Source: Sporomusa termitida
GTDB lineage: Bacteria; Bacillota; Negativicutes; Sporomusales; Sporomusaceae
Assembly (NCBI RefSeq): GCF_007641255.1
Contig: NZ_CP036259.1
Coordinates: 4,652,501-4,716,500, forward strand
Direction: 5' to 3'
DNA: 64,000 nucleotides
Below, one piece after another: positions 1-8,424 of this stretch (position 1 is its first letter; every line of letters starts with the position of its first letter). Below the pieces are notes generated by a model. The model had not been told where the DNA came from, made no database searches, and worked only from the letters and a program-made list of their open reading frames with translations. A program made the position numbers and the translations under genes.

Positions 1-541
1 TACCAATATTAAAATGGTAATCATTAAAAAACTGATCATAGTGGCCGGCCGACCAATGCAAATATACCTTAACCGGCCAGCCATACCCCTGGGCAGACTG
101 CTGCAGGGCTGCTTTAGCTGTAAAGGCCATTTGTTTGATCTCCGCTAAAGTCACTGGCTGCATGAGCCTGTCGTCCTGCCGCCCACTGCTTTCTTCCTGC
201 TCCTGATCCTCATGTAAATCGGGTGTACCGGCAGCTTTCTGCATCTCCCGGATGGCGGCAACCTCGGTATCAATTACCCAGCCGATCAGTACTGTCGGCA
301 CCAGGATCCCCCGCCAGCCCAGGATTGCATTGACCTGGCCGATAGCCGCTGCCCGTTTTTCACTGTTGGCCATGCTGTCAGCAAACTTATCAAGTTGCAA
401 TATAATGCCGCGAATCAACTCGCGAAAGTGTCCGGCCGGCAACTTGGCAAAGAGAACAAATAATCCCATCGCCAGAATATTGGCCCCAATCAGTATACTT
501 GCAATATATCCCAGTATCTGAAATTCATTGGAACTTATCAA
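1..541 (-). CDS. N-acetylmuramoyl-L-alanine amidase-like protein, 3' end cut by window
   Basis: Open frame from a TTG start at 541 to the window edge, about 180 codons, no stop. The start is chosen because an AAAGGAGGT ribosome site lies at 550-558, eight bases upstream, and no ATG is in frame nearby. The N-terminus has one hydrophobic helix (about residues 8-28), then a helical stretch, another short hydrophobic segment near residue 75, an acidic Glu/Gln linker, and then a segment reading VYLHWSAGHYDQFF. The HWSAG pattern resembles the first zinc-ligand strand of amidase_2-type cell wall amidases, so a membrane-attached peptidoglycan amidase is likely. The catalytic core lies outside the window, so the call is tentative. 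Confidence 0.5.
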   Translation of the reverse strand, partial: MISSNEFQILGYIASILIGANILAMGLFVLFAKLPAGHFRELIRGIILQLDKFADSMANSEKRAAAIGQVNAILGWRGILVPTVLIGWVIDTEVAAIREMQKAAGTPDLHEDQEQEESSGRQDDRLMQPVTLAEIKQMAFTAKAALQQSAQGYGWPVKVYLHWSAGHYDQFFNDYHFNIG

Positions 542-677
542 TAATAACGACCTCCTTTATTGTAATATATTTATGCAGTATGCTTTCTGACACATAAACG
601 GTCCGGCGGTCTGAATTTTTTTCAATTACCGGCAGCCGGTCCCCTTCCCAGCAGCCGACTAAGGCAATGGGTGGGGG

Positions 678-719
678 AAAACAATAATCCATAGACAAAA
701 GTCTATGGATTATTGTTTT
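678..719 (-). terminator. Rho-independent terminator
   Basis: Perfect 19-bp inverted repeat (678-696 and 701-719) with an AAAA loop and T-rich ends on both strands. It sits downstream of the DUF362 gene and upstream of the amidase-like gene, so it ends the merR-DUF362 transcript. Confidence 0.85.
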
Positions 720-794
720 GCAAACAGCACTGCGAAGCCTATCCCCCCCGGGACAGTGGTTCGTTGCTCCAATTGTTATACGATATTAACAAGA

Positions 795-1919
795 TCAGAC
801 TTCAATAAGTTCGTAGGCTTTTCTCCCCAGCCCGATCTTCTCCGCATAATCGACGCACACCAGCCAGTTTGTTTCCGGATGGGCAGCATGAAAATGATCA
901 TCCCCGGCCGCATTAGAATTTTTGTTTTTTAGCTGCTCTGCCAAATAACTGCCGGCAATCACTGGCGCCTGATTAGCCATATCGGCACAAGCCATATCCA
1001 GCGCCACCGGATCAAAGGAAGCAAACATGCCGATATCAGGTATAATCGGCAGGTCATTTTCCGCATGGCAGTCACAAAAAGGAGCTACATCAATCACCAT
1101 GCTGATATGAAAATGCGGCCTGCCGTTCAATACCGCCCAGGTATATTCGGCAATTTTTTTATTAAGAACATCATTAGACTCATCCCAGGCCGCAACAATT
1201 GCATTAAAATGGCAGGCACCGATACAGCGGCCACAGCCAACACACTGCCGATGGTCAATTGCAGCCTTACCGTCGGCAACGGTTATGGCCTTATGAGCAC
1301 AGTTTCTTGCACAGGCCCCGCACCCTACACAAGCTTTACTTCTTACCGCCGGTTTCCCGTCACTGTGCATCTCCATTTTGCCCGCCCGCGAGCCACAGCC
1401 CATACCGATATTCTTCAGGGCGCCGCCAAACCCGGTAAGCTCATGACCTTTAAAATGTGTCAGGCTGATTACTATATCGGCATCCATGACGGCCCGTCCA
1501 ATTTTGGCTTCCTTTATATATTCGCCACCGGGTACCGGCACATAAGCCTCATCGGTTCCTTTCAGACCGTCGCCGATGATAATCTGGCAGCCGGTGCTGA
1601 ATGGATTATAGCCATTCTCATAGGCGGCATCCAAATGCTCAAGGGCATCTTTCCGCCGGCCTACATATAAGGTATTGCAATCAGTAAGAAATACCTTGCC
1701 GCCTAAATCTTTTATCAGATCGGCAATCACTTTAGCGTAATTGGGCCTGAGATAAGCAAGATTGCCCGGCTCACCAAAATGAATTTTAATGGCGGCAAAT
1801 TTACCTTTAAAATCAATCTGTTCAATTCCTGCCTGCTTCACCAGCCGCTCCAGCTTCTGCAGCAAATTCAGTTTGGCAGTGGCCCGCAAATTCGTGAAAT
1901 AAACCTTTGACTTCTCCAT
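795..1919 (-). CDS. DUF362 domain protein with two 4Fe-4S clusters
   Basis: 374 residues. An N-terminal DUF362 region (about 1-190) is followed by a bacterial two-cluster ferredoxin module (about 193-245) with two CxxCxxCxxxC motifs (KACVGCGACARNC and RQCVGCGRCIGAC), then the rest of DUF362. Proteins of this family are cytoplasmic iron-sulfur proteins common in anaerobes; the substrate is unknown, so an electron-transfer or sensing role is inference. No signal peptide is visible. ATG at 1919 has GAGGAGG just upstream. The merR-type gene lies 32 bp upstream on the same strand, so the two form an operon and the regulator probably controls this protein. A strong terminator follows at 678-719. 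Confidence 0.85.
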   Translation of the reverse strand: MEKSKVYFTNLRATAKLNLLQKLERLVKQAGIEQIDFKGKFAAIKIHFGEPGNLAYLRPNYAKVIADLIKDLGGKVFLTDCNTLYVGRRKDALEHLDAAYENGYNPFSTGCQIIIGDGLKGTDEAYVPVPGGEYIKEAKIGRAVMDADIVISLTHFKGHELTGFGGALKNIGMGCGSRAGKMEMHSDGKPAVRSKACVGCGACARNCAHKAITVADGKAAIDHRQCVGCGRCIGACHFNAIVAAWDESNDVLNKKIAEYTWAVLNGRPHFHISMVIDVAPFCDCHAENDLPIIPDIGMFASFDPVALDMACADMANQAPVIAGSYLAEQLKNKNSNAAGDDHFHAAHPETNWLVCVDYAEKIGLGRKAYELIEV

Positions 1920-1951
1920 TACACAGCCTCCTCTAGTTATATAAGTAAAAA

Positions 1952-2350
1952 TCAGCTTTTATGAGCTGGATTGCAAACGTCGCCGCCGGCTCCTGCCGCA
2001 ACCTTTTCGTAACACCCCAGTTTCTTATTAATCCTGGCCAGGCAGCCCTGCATCTGCTCAATCCTCTGTTCAACAGCCAGTTTGTGGCGTACTATCATTT
2101 GCCTGCGGGTTTCCATAGTACTGTCTCCTTCGATACAAAGGTCCACATAGCATTTGATCTCGCCGACAGGCATGCCTGTATCCCGCAGGCAGCGAATCAA
2201 CATAACCCATTCCAGGTCATTATCGTCAAACACCCTGTTGCCGCTATGATCGCGTTTAACGAACGGCAGTAAACCTGCCTTTTCATAATAGCGAAGAGTA
2301 TAGGCGGTCAGATTAAGCTTTGCGGCTACCTCCTTAATAGCATATCCCAT
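1952..2350 (-). CDS. MerR-family transcriptional regulator
   Basis: 132 residues. The N-terminal winged helix-turn-helix (about 1-70; KEVAAKLNLTAYTLRYYEKAGLL) is diagnostic for MerR. A long dimerisation helix (about 80-115) follows. The C-terminus has a few Cys (LCIEG at about 87, CLARINKKLGCYEK, DVCNPAHKS) but not the spaced metal-binding loop of MerR, ZntR or CueR, so it belongs with the AdhR/stress-responsive type. It is first gene of an operon with the DUF362 protein and is probably autoregulated: its promoter (2423-2453) has the 19-bp spacer and central inverted repeat that MerR proteins need. Confidence 0.9.
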   Translation of the reverse strand: MGYAIKEVAAKLNLTAYTLRYYEKAGLLPFVKRDHSGNRVFDDNDLEWVMLIRCLRDTGMPVGEIKCYVDLCIEGDSTMETRRQMIVRHKLAVEQRIEQMQGCLARINKKLGCYEKVAAGAGGDVCNPAHKS

Positions 2351-2422
2351 AAGTCAACCTCCCACAGCATTCAGCTAAGCATGTTAAACCAGGCCGGAAG
2401 CGCAGTAACATGCCTGCATTTT

Positions 2423-2453
2423 ATCATACACCTTAGAGTGTGCTCTATGTCAA
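2423..2453 (-). promoter_or_regulatory. MerR-type promoter with 19-bp spacer and operator
   Basis: On the minus strand TTGACA (2453-2448) and TATGAT (2428-2423) are separated by exactly 19 bp, too long for normal sigma-A but typical of MerR-activated promoters. The spacer contains the inverted repeat TAGAG-N4-CTCTA (2434-2447), like operators of AdhR-type MerR proteins. It reads into the MerR gene itself. Confidence 0.8.
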
Positions 2454-2519
2454 TAGGCACAGGTGTGAAAAACCTCCCGCTTCCCGGCTGCGGCCGGAAA
2501 CAAAGACCGGAAGGTAGAT

Positions 2520-2552
2520 AAAAAAGATCCGCAGACGCTTATTATCTGCGGA
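2520..2552 (-). terminator. Terminator of the LivK-type gene
   Basis: Inverted repeat TCCGCAGA (2528-2535)/TCTGCGGA (2545-2552) with a 9-base loop, followed on the minus strand by a run of T (2525-2520). It lies 12 bp after the stop codon of the substrate-binding protein gene. Confidence 0.8.
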
Positions 2553-2563
2553 CCCTTATTGCT

Positions 2564-3727
2564 TTACGGCCTTATTGTCTCCTTATAAACCTGCTTGCCC
2601 TCTTTCATTTCTATAATAACAACCCCTCTGACCGCATCATGAGTATCGTTCAGATCCATGTCGCCGCTTACACTCCTGAAATTCCTGGTTGCGGCCAGAG
2701 CCTCGCTAATCTTCGCTGCGTCCGTACTATTGGCCCGTTTAATGCCATCAATCAGCAAATAAGCGGCATCATAGCCCATCGCCGCCATGGAATCCGGTAT
2801 TTGGCCGTATTCCTGCTTGTAAGCCTCAACAAAGGCATTAGAAACGGGATTTTTATCTTCTACTGAATAAAAGTTAGTAAAATAAGTATTATTCAAGGCG
2901 CTGGCGCCGCCGATCTCAACAAGGCGGGGCGAATCCCAGGCGTCGCCGCCCAGAACCGGGATATCAATGCCTAATTCCCTGGCTTGTTTTACAATCTTAC
3001 CCACATCTTCATAGTACCCGGGAATGTATAATAAATCCGGATTTTGCGCCTTAATCTTGGTCAGCACCGACTTAAAGTCCTGGTCTTTTTGAAGATAGGC
3101 CTCTTCGGCAACAATTTGGCCGCTGCCCTGCGTAAAGGCAGTTTTGAATACACGGGCCAGGCCTTTGCTATAATCACTTGAATTATCAATCATAATCGCC
3201 GCATTTTTCGCATTGAAATTATGTAAGGCAAAATTAGCCCCCACGGTACCTTGGAAAGAATCAATAAAACAGGCCCGGAAGGTATACTTCTTTACTTGTC
3301 CTGTTTTTTCGTCGACAGTAACCTTGGGGTTAACGGTAGCCGCGGCTACAAAAGGAATCTTGTTGTCTTCCGAAACCGTTGAGCCTGCGATACCGCAGGA
3401 ACTGACGGTAAAGCCGGTCACGGCAATTACCCGGTCCTGCGTGATCACTTTCGTCATCGCATTGGCCGACTCAGAAGGTTCCCCCTTATTGTCAGCGGCA
3501 ACGATTTGAATCTGCTTTCCTAACACCCCGCCGCCGGCATTTATTTCTTTAAAGGCCAGCTTGGCACCGCTGGCGGCCGAGGTGCCGTAGGTTGCGGTGT
3601 TGCCTGTAAGTTCATAGATCATGCCAATTTTAATATCCTCGCCGGCCTTATTGCCGCACCCGGCAATTAAACCGGCAATCCATATCAATACAATGACCAG
3701 GCACCTCACCTTGGGCAATCTTCTCAT
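2564..3727 (-). CDS. Branched-chain amino acid type ABC substrate-binding lipoprotein
   Basis: 387 residues from the chosen start. Reading opens further upstream to 3769, but AAGGAGG lies nine bases before the ATG at 3727, giving a clean lipoprotein signal ending in LIAGC (Cys near residue 24). The mature part is a type I periplasmic binding protein (Peripla_BP_6, LivJ/LivK family): IKIGMIYELTGNTATYG opening strand, GVLGKQIQIVAADN, and ITQDRVIAVTGFTVSSCG. Ligand is likely an amino acid or a small amide or acid; which one cannot be told. No permease or ATPase genes are next to it, so it is an orphan component. A TATAAT at 3858-3853 may be its -10, but I see no good -35. Confidence 0.88.
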   Translation of the reverse strand: MRRLPKVRCLVIVLIWIAGLIAGCGNKAGEDIKIGMIYELTGNTATYGTSAASGAKLAFKEINAGGGVLGKQIQIVAADNKGEPSESANAMTKVITQDRVIAVTGFTVSSCGIAGSTVSEDNKIPFVAAATVNPKVTVDEKTGQVKKYTFRACFIDSFQGTVGANFALHNFNAKNAAIMIDNSSDYSKGLARVFKTAFTQGSGQIVAEEAYLQKDQDFKSVLTKIKAQNPDLLYIPGYYEDVGKIVKQARELGIDIPVLGGDAWDSPRLVEIGGASALNNTYFTNFYSVEDKNPVSNAFVEAYKQEYGQIPDSMAAMGYDAAYLLIDGIKRANSTDAAKISEALAATRNFRSVSGDMDLNDTHDAVRGVVIIEMKEGKQVYKETIRP

Positions 3728-4174
3728 CACAGTCATCCTCCTTACAAAATAATCAGGAAAAAATACCAAATCCGGTCTTGCAGCGAAAAATACTCCCCCC
3801 TCCCCGTATCAATGCAGCTGGCTAATGACAACCTCTTATTGGCATAAATTTTATTATAATTCAGTGTGTTTAGCAAGGACTTTTTATTATCTTGCCCGGG
3901 CACTATGCATGGCCGGTTGCCAGTGAATCGCCGGTTCACAGACCAGGTTAAGCAAGGAACGCCCGGTGCCGCTGATGCACTGACAGGCGGGCGGATTTCT
4001 GGCGATTGGAAAATAGTCCAGGAGCATTTGGCAATATATCCATTTACTCCGGCTCCGGCTCTTGCTATCCTAGTGGATAAGCACTGAGATTAATCCTCAT
4101 TTACATTGCCTGCAATTATAATTACTTGCCCCGACAAGGCACCAGCCTAAACGTATGCAGAGGAGTCGAAGAGA
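3728..4174. other. Intergenic region between divergent genes
   Basis: 447 bp. The left part should hold the promoter of the LivK-type gene (minus-strand TATAAT at 3858-3853), and the right part the promoter of the TonB-dependent receptor. I found no convincing Fur box, riboswitch or terminator; open frames here have no coding character. Confidence 0.6.
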
Positions 4175-6400
4175 ATGAAGAAAAAAACGTCCCGCACCAA
4201 AAAAAGCCTGCTCTATGCCCTGATCGGCAGCAGTCTCTTTTGGCAGGTCCCGGTAAGCTATGCCGAAGAAGCGCCGGCCCCCGCCCCGGCTGAACAAACA
4301 GCCGCCGGATCGCGTGAATTTACTCTGGAAGGAGTAGAAGTTACCGCCAGCCGTGAAACCCTCCCGCCCGCCTACGCCGGCGGCCAGGTAGCCCGCGGCG
4401 GCAACCTGGGCATATTGGGCAACAAGGATTTTATGAATACGCCGTTTAGCATCGTCAGTTATACCGCTGAGACCATCGAAAATCAGCAGGCCGCCACCCT
4501 GCAAGACGTACTCAGCAATGATGCCTCCATCCGTTTCACCACCTCCAGCGGACATGCCAATGAAAATTTCTCCATCCGCGGCTTCGATGTAAATTATGAG
4601 CATCTTTATTTTAACGGCATGTTCGGCCTGGCGCCCGAGAATCGCGTGCCGGTCGAGTTTCTGGAGCGGGTGGAAGTACTCAAAGGGCCCAGTTCCTTTC
4701 TCTACGGCGGGGTAAACACCTCGGTGGGCGGCGCCATCAACCTGGTGCCCAAACGCGCCGGCGAGGAAGACATTACCAACTTTACCACCAGCTACACCTC
4801 CGAAGCCCATTTGGGCGGCCATCTCGACATTGGGCGCCGTTTCGGCAAGAACAAGGAATGGGGCATCCGCTTCAACGGTCTGTATGCGGATGGTGACACC
4901 GCAACCGACGGCCAGTCCAGGGAGCGGCTGCTGGCCGCGCTGGGGCTGGATTACCGTCATGACCGCTGGCGTCTGTCCCTGGACGCTTACGGCTCGCAGG
5001 AAAGCTTCGACAACGGCTATATCTCCATGTACAATCTGCCGCAGGGATATGTGAAAGCGCCCGACGGCTCGACCAATGCGTATAAAGGAATCTCCGGCAC
5101 TTCCCGGAACAACGGACTGCTGTTTAAGGGCGAATACGACCTGCGGGACAATTTGACCGCTTACGCCAGCTTCGGCCAGGCGTCCAACAGGCAAACCGGC
5201 ATGAGTACCGGCAACCACGTCAGGCTTCTGGCGGACGGGACGGCGCTCCGCCGCAATCTCTGGAAACAATATATGTGGAGCGACACAACTTCCGCCGAGG
5301 CAGGACTGCGCGGCTCGTATCAGACCGGTTCGGTAAAACACGAGTTGGTATTGAACGCCAGTAATACGGTTATCGATTCCGGTAATCCTAATAACTATCT
5401 TGTAGCACCAGCCTTATGGTATGCTTGGCCAGGTTCGTCGGTAGATCTATCTAATCCGGACTCGATTGGCAGCATTTTTGATAGTGTAGCCTGGCCGGAA
5501 AAGGGCAGGAAAACGAGTGAAACGAACCTGTCCGGCCTGCTGCTGGCCGACACGCTGTCTTTTGACGAAGAAAAAGTCCAATTAACACTGGGAATACGGC
5601 GGCAGAATGTAGAAACGAAAAACTTTAACGCAACTACCGGCAACACAAGTTCCGCCTATGACTCGCACGCGAACACGCCGGTCGTAGGGTTGGTCATCAA
5701 ACCCTGGGGGGAATCGGTGTCACTTTACGCCAATTACATTGAGATGCTTTCCCCCGGCACAACCATCACGAATGCAGCCTATGCCAACAATGGGACAGTA
5801 TTGGCGCCCTATAAAAGCAAGCAGCACGAATTCGGTGCTAAATGGGACCAAGGCCGTTTCGCCAATACCCTCTCCTTCTTTCAAATCACTAAGCCAAGCT
5901 TAGCCGACACCGTCATTGGGAATGAGACATTTCGAGACTATGACGGCGAACAGAAAAACCGCGGCATTGAATGGAGTGCTTTCGGGCAAGTGGCTAAAAA
6001 CCTGCGTCTTTTGGGCGGGGTTACCTATCTGCGGAGCGAACTGGTCCGCACAGATAAAGGGACAAATCAAGGCAATACGCCTTATGGAGTTCCTAAATGG
6101 ATGATGAACGCCGGCGTGGAGTGGGATACCCCGTGGAACGAGGATGTAACGTTATCACTCCGGGCCGTATACACCGGGACACAGTATCTCGACAACGCCA
6201 ATACGACTAAACTGCCCAGTTGGGTGCGCTATGACTTCGGCGCGCGGTATAAAACTAACGTCAACAATGTCCCGGTTACCTTCCGTGCCAATATTGAAAA
6301 TCTGTTTGATAAGCATTACTGGGCAGGAGCTTTTAACGATAGTCATGTCACCCTGGGCGGTCCCCGCACCGTTAAGCTGTCGGCCACAATGCAGCTGTAA
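4175..6400 (+). CDS. TonB-dependent siderophore receptor
   Basis: 741 residues, full length for the family. Signal peptide at about 1-30 (basic start, hydrophobic core, ending SYA). A TonB-box-like stretch EGVEVTA follows near residue 52. The plug domain (about 85-210) has the typical TPFSIVSYTAETI, the FSIRGFDV strand and the LERVEVLKGPSSFLYG segment found in ferric-siderophore receptors. The rest is a 22-strand beta barrel ending NLFDKHYWAGA and GGPRTVKLSATMQL; the last residue is Leu rather than the usual Phe. It imports ferri-siderophore across the outer membrane with ExbBD-TonB energy. It is followed within 14 bp by the DUF3649 and PepSY genes, making an iron-uptake operon. The ATG is preceded by AGAGGAG. 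Confidence 0.93.
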   Translation: MKKKTSRTKKSLLYALIGSSLFWQVPVSYAEEAPAPAPAEQTAAGSREFTLEGVEVTASRETLPPAYAGGQVARGGNLGILGNKDFMNTPFSIVSYTAETIENQQAATLQDVLSNDASIRFTTSSGHANENFSIRGFDVNYEHLYFNGMFGLAPENRVPVEFLERVEVLKGPSSFLYGGVNTSVGGAINLVPKRAGEEDITNFTTSYTSEAHLGGHLDIGRRFGKNKEWGIRFNGLYADGDTATDGQSRERLLAALGLDYRHDRWRLSLDAYGSQESFDNGYISMYNLPQGYVKAPDGSTNAYKGISGTSRNNGLLFKGEYDLRDNLTAYASFGQASNRQTGMSTGNHVRLLADGTALRRNLWKQYMWSDTTSAEAGLRGSYQTGSVKHELVLNASNTVIDSGNPNNYLVAPALWYAWPGSSVDLSNPDSIGSIFDSVAWPEKGRKTSETNLSGLLLADTLSFDEEKVQLTLGIRRQNVETKNFNATTGNTSSAYDSHANTPVVGLVIKPWGESVSLYANYIEMLSPGTTITNAAYANNGTVLAPYKSKQHEFGAKWDQGRFANTLSFFQITKPSLADTVIGNETFRDYDGEQKNRGIEWSAFGQVAKNLRLLGGVTYLRSELVRTDKGTNQGNTPYGVPKWMMNAGVEWDTPWNEDVTLSLRAVYTGTQYLDNANTTKLPSWVRYDFGARYKTNVNNVPVTFRANIENLFDKHYWAGAFNDSHVTLGGPRTVKLSATMQL

Positions 6401-6414
6401 GCGGGGTAGCAGTA

Positions 6415-6741
6415 ATGAATATTACCATAGGTAATTCCGTCCGCCGGCTGCGAGAACTGTTGGCCGGCACCGACCCAGTAACCCAAACCGTTTTGCGCAT
6501 TCTGGCCGCCGTTTTCGGCGGCTATGCGCTCAATGCCAGCGTCCTGACGGCCCTGGCGCTGCTGCTGCCCTGGCCCAAAGTCGAGATATTGTTTTTTACC
6601 GCCCTTTTCTCCGCCCTCATCTATCCGGCGGTACTGCTTTGGGTTTTTGCCGCCCCCACCGCCCAGCGCGCCTGGCGGGATTTGCTGAACGTTATCCTGC
6701 TGAGCGGGCTGCTGGCGCTGGTTGCCGCCTGGACAAACTAG
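6415..6741 (+). CDS. DUF3649-like small membrane protein
   Basis: 108 residues with three predicted membrane helices (about 28-50, 55-80, 88-105) and a short cytoplasmic start. The LRILAAVFGGYALNA and LPWPKVEI segments match the small DUF3649 family, which is almost always coded between TonB-dependent receptors and PepSY membrane proteins. Its function is unknown; it is assumed to help iron release or reduction at the inner membrane. It lies 14 bp after the receptor and 12 bp before the PepSY gene, so it is co-transcribed. Confidence 0.75.
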   Translation: MNITIGNSVRRLRELLAGTDPVTQTVLRILAAVFGGYALNASVLTALALLLPWPKVEILFFTALFSALIYPAVLLWVFAAPTAQRAWRDLLNVILLSGLLALVAAWTN

Positions 6742-6753
6742 AGGAGAAAATTC

Positions 6754-8298
6754 ATGAATCAGTCTACATTCACCCGAACTTTTACGCGGGCCATGAGCGA
6801 GCTGCATACCTGGGGCGGCTTAGTGTTCGGCTGGCTGCTCTTCGTCATTTTTTTCACCGGTACCCTGGCGGTGTTCTCAGCGGAAATCACCCACTGGATG
6901 CAGCCTGCCGTCAGACCTGCTCAGACCGAACCGGCCCAGGCCATCGCCGCCGCCGATAAAAAGCTCCGTCAGCTTGCGCCCAAGGCCGATCTCTGGATGA
7001 TCGCCATGCCGCAGGAGCGCTCGCCAGGCCTGGAGATCATCTGGAAAAAAGGCCTGGCCACCTTAGAAAAACAGCTTGACCCGCAAAGCGGAACTCTCCT
7101 TAAGTCGCCGGAGACCGAAGGCGGTCACTTTCTGGCCCATTTCCACTTTCAGCTGCACAGCGGCAAAAGCGGTTTATGGCTGGTCAGTTTCGCCTCGGTC
7201 GTCATGCTGGCCGCCTTGGTATCCGGCATTGCCATCCGGACGCAGGTCTTTACAGAATTTTTCCGGCTGCGCTGGCGAAAAAACTGGCTAAGCGCCCATA
7301 CCCTGACCGGTGTGCTCACCCTGCCTTTTGTCGTTCTCATTACCTATACGGGCCTGACAGTTACTTTATTTATGGTGCAGCCCGCCATTCCCCAGGTGTT
7401 GTATGGCAGTTCCTGGAAAAGCCCCGCCACCGTGGCGGCTAATAACTATGAACGGCCCCGCGCCAATCTGCCCGGTGAATTAGTGCCGCTTGCCCGGCTC
7501 CTGCCCCTGGCCGAGGAAGAACTGGGAAAAGGAAAGATTTCCTTCATCCGCGTCAGTAATCCCGGTGACCGGCAAGCGGTTGTCACCTTCTTCCGGACCG
7601 TTGACGACACTATTGTCGCCATGAGCAGCCGGGCTGCTTTCGACGGGGTTACCGGCGAAATGCTTGGCAGCCAGACGACCTGGAATAAATACGTCAAATT
7701 CTATCGGACCCTGGTTGGCCTGCACATCGCCAGGTTCGGCGGCTATCCCCTAGCCTGGCTGTATTTTACCGCCGGCCTGGTCAGTTGTGCAATGATTGCC
7801 GCCGGCCTGGTCTTTTTCACCGTCAAACGCCGCTGCCGCTATGCCCGGAGCAGTGCGGCGGCGCAAATGATGTATCGGGCCATTGAAGCGCTGAACACAA
7901 CGGCGGTTACCGGCATCATCATTGCCTGCGGCGCTTATTTGTGGGCCAACCGGCTGCTGCCGTCCACGCTCAGCGGCCGGGCCGACGCCGAGATTACGGT
8001 GTTTTTCGGCATATGGCTGCTCATGCTGCTCCATGCCTTTCTGCGCCCGCCGCTGCGGGCCTGGACCGAGCAATTGGGTATTGCCGCCGGGCTTTGTATG
8101 GGGCTGCCTGTTCTTAACGCTCTTACCACCAAGGTCGGATTGTTGCCGGCCATTGCCCGCAGGGACTGGATGACTGCCGGCGTTGATCTGACAGCCGTCG
8201 TGCTGGGCCTATTGCTGGCAATCACCGCCTGGCAGGTCGCCTTAAAACAACAGCGGGCAGAACAATGCCGCTCCGTTTCCAATACCGTCAATAGTTAA
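6754..8298 (+). CDS. PepSY-associated membrane protein (PiuB type)
   Basis: 514 residues. First membrane helix at about 15-40 with the family hallmark LHTWGGLVFGWLLFVIFFTG, periplasmic PepSY-like parts, and helices around 140-165, 188-210 and 340-365, then extra C-terminal helices (about 380-500). The His in LHTWGG and HTLTG are conserved in this family and could bind haem. Such proteins are Fur-controlled in many bacteria and are thought to reduce or release iron from siderophores at the inner membrane. Start ATG at 6754 has GAGGAG nearby. It is the last gene of the receptor operon and is followed by a strong terminator. Confidence 0.85.
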   Translation: MNQSTFTRTFTRAMSELHTWGGLVFGWLLFVIFFTGTLAVFSAEITHWMQPAVRPAQTEPAQAIAAADKKLRQLAPKADLWMIAMPQERSPGLEIIWKKGLATLEKQLDPQSGTLLKSPETEGGHFLAHFHFQLHSGKSGLWLVSFASVVMLAALVSGIAIRTQVFTEFFRLRWRKNWLSAHTLTGVLTLPFVVLITYTGLTVTLFMVQPAIPQVLYGSSWKSPATVAANNYERPRANLPGELVPLARLLPLAEEELGKGKISFIRVSNPGDRQAVVTFFRTVDDTIVAMSSRAAFDGVTGEMLGSQTTWNKYVKFYRTLVGLHIARFGGYPLAWLYFTAGLVSCAMIAAGLVFFTVKRRCRYARSSAAAQMMYRAIEALNTTAVTGIIIACGAYLWANRLLPSTLSGRADAEITVFFGIWLLMLLHAFLRPPLRAWTEQLGIAAGLCMGLPVLNALTTKVGLLPAIARRDWMTAGVDLTAVVLGLLLAITAWQVALKQQRAEQCRSVSNTVNS

Positions 8299-8344
8299 CC
8301 GCCGGCCTTTTCTCAATAGGCTGCAAACACCACTGATTTATACC

Positions 8345-8386
8345 AAAAGCCACAGGGGTTCTATACATAGATCCCCTGTGGCTTTT
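8345..8386 (+). terminator. Terminator of the receptor operon
   Basis: Perfect 14-bp inverted repeat AAAAGCCACAGGGG (8345-8358)/CCCCTGTGGCTTTT (8373-8386) with a loop that can itself pair. The ends are A/T rich, so it can also stop the opposite FAH gene, which ends at 8425. Confidence 0.88.
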
Positions 8387-8424
8387 ATTTGCTTATATAC
8401 AGTACAGTTTCACGTATGGCTGCC

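Noticed and set aside
3742-4087. Short frames on both strands between 3.7 and 4.1 kb
   Set aside because: No ribosome sites and no recognisable protein; intergenic DNA.
4090-4170. Fur box before the TonB-dependent receptor
   Set aside because: AT-rich GATTAATCCTCATTTAC-like text matches the consensus poorly; another regulator may act here.
4097-5341. Long open frame opposite the TonB-dependent receptor
   Set aside because: It is a shadow of a GC-rich gene; it has no domain, no ribosome site, and the plus-strand receptor is certain.
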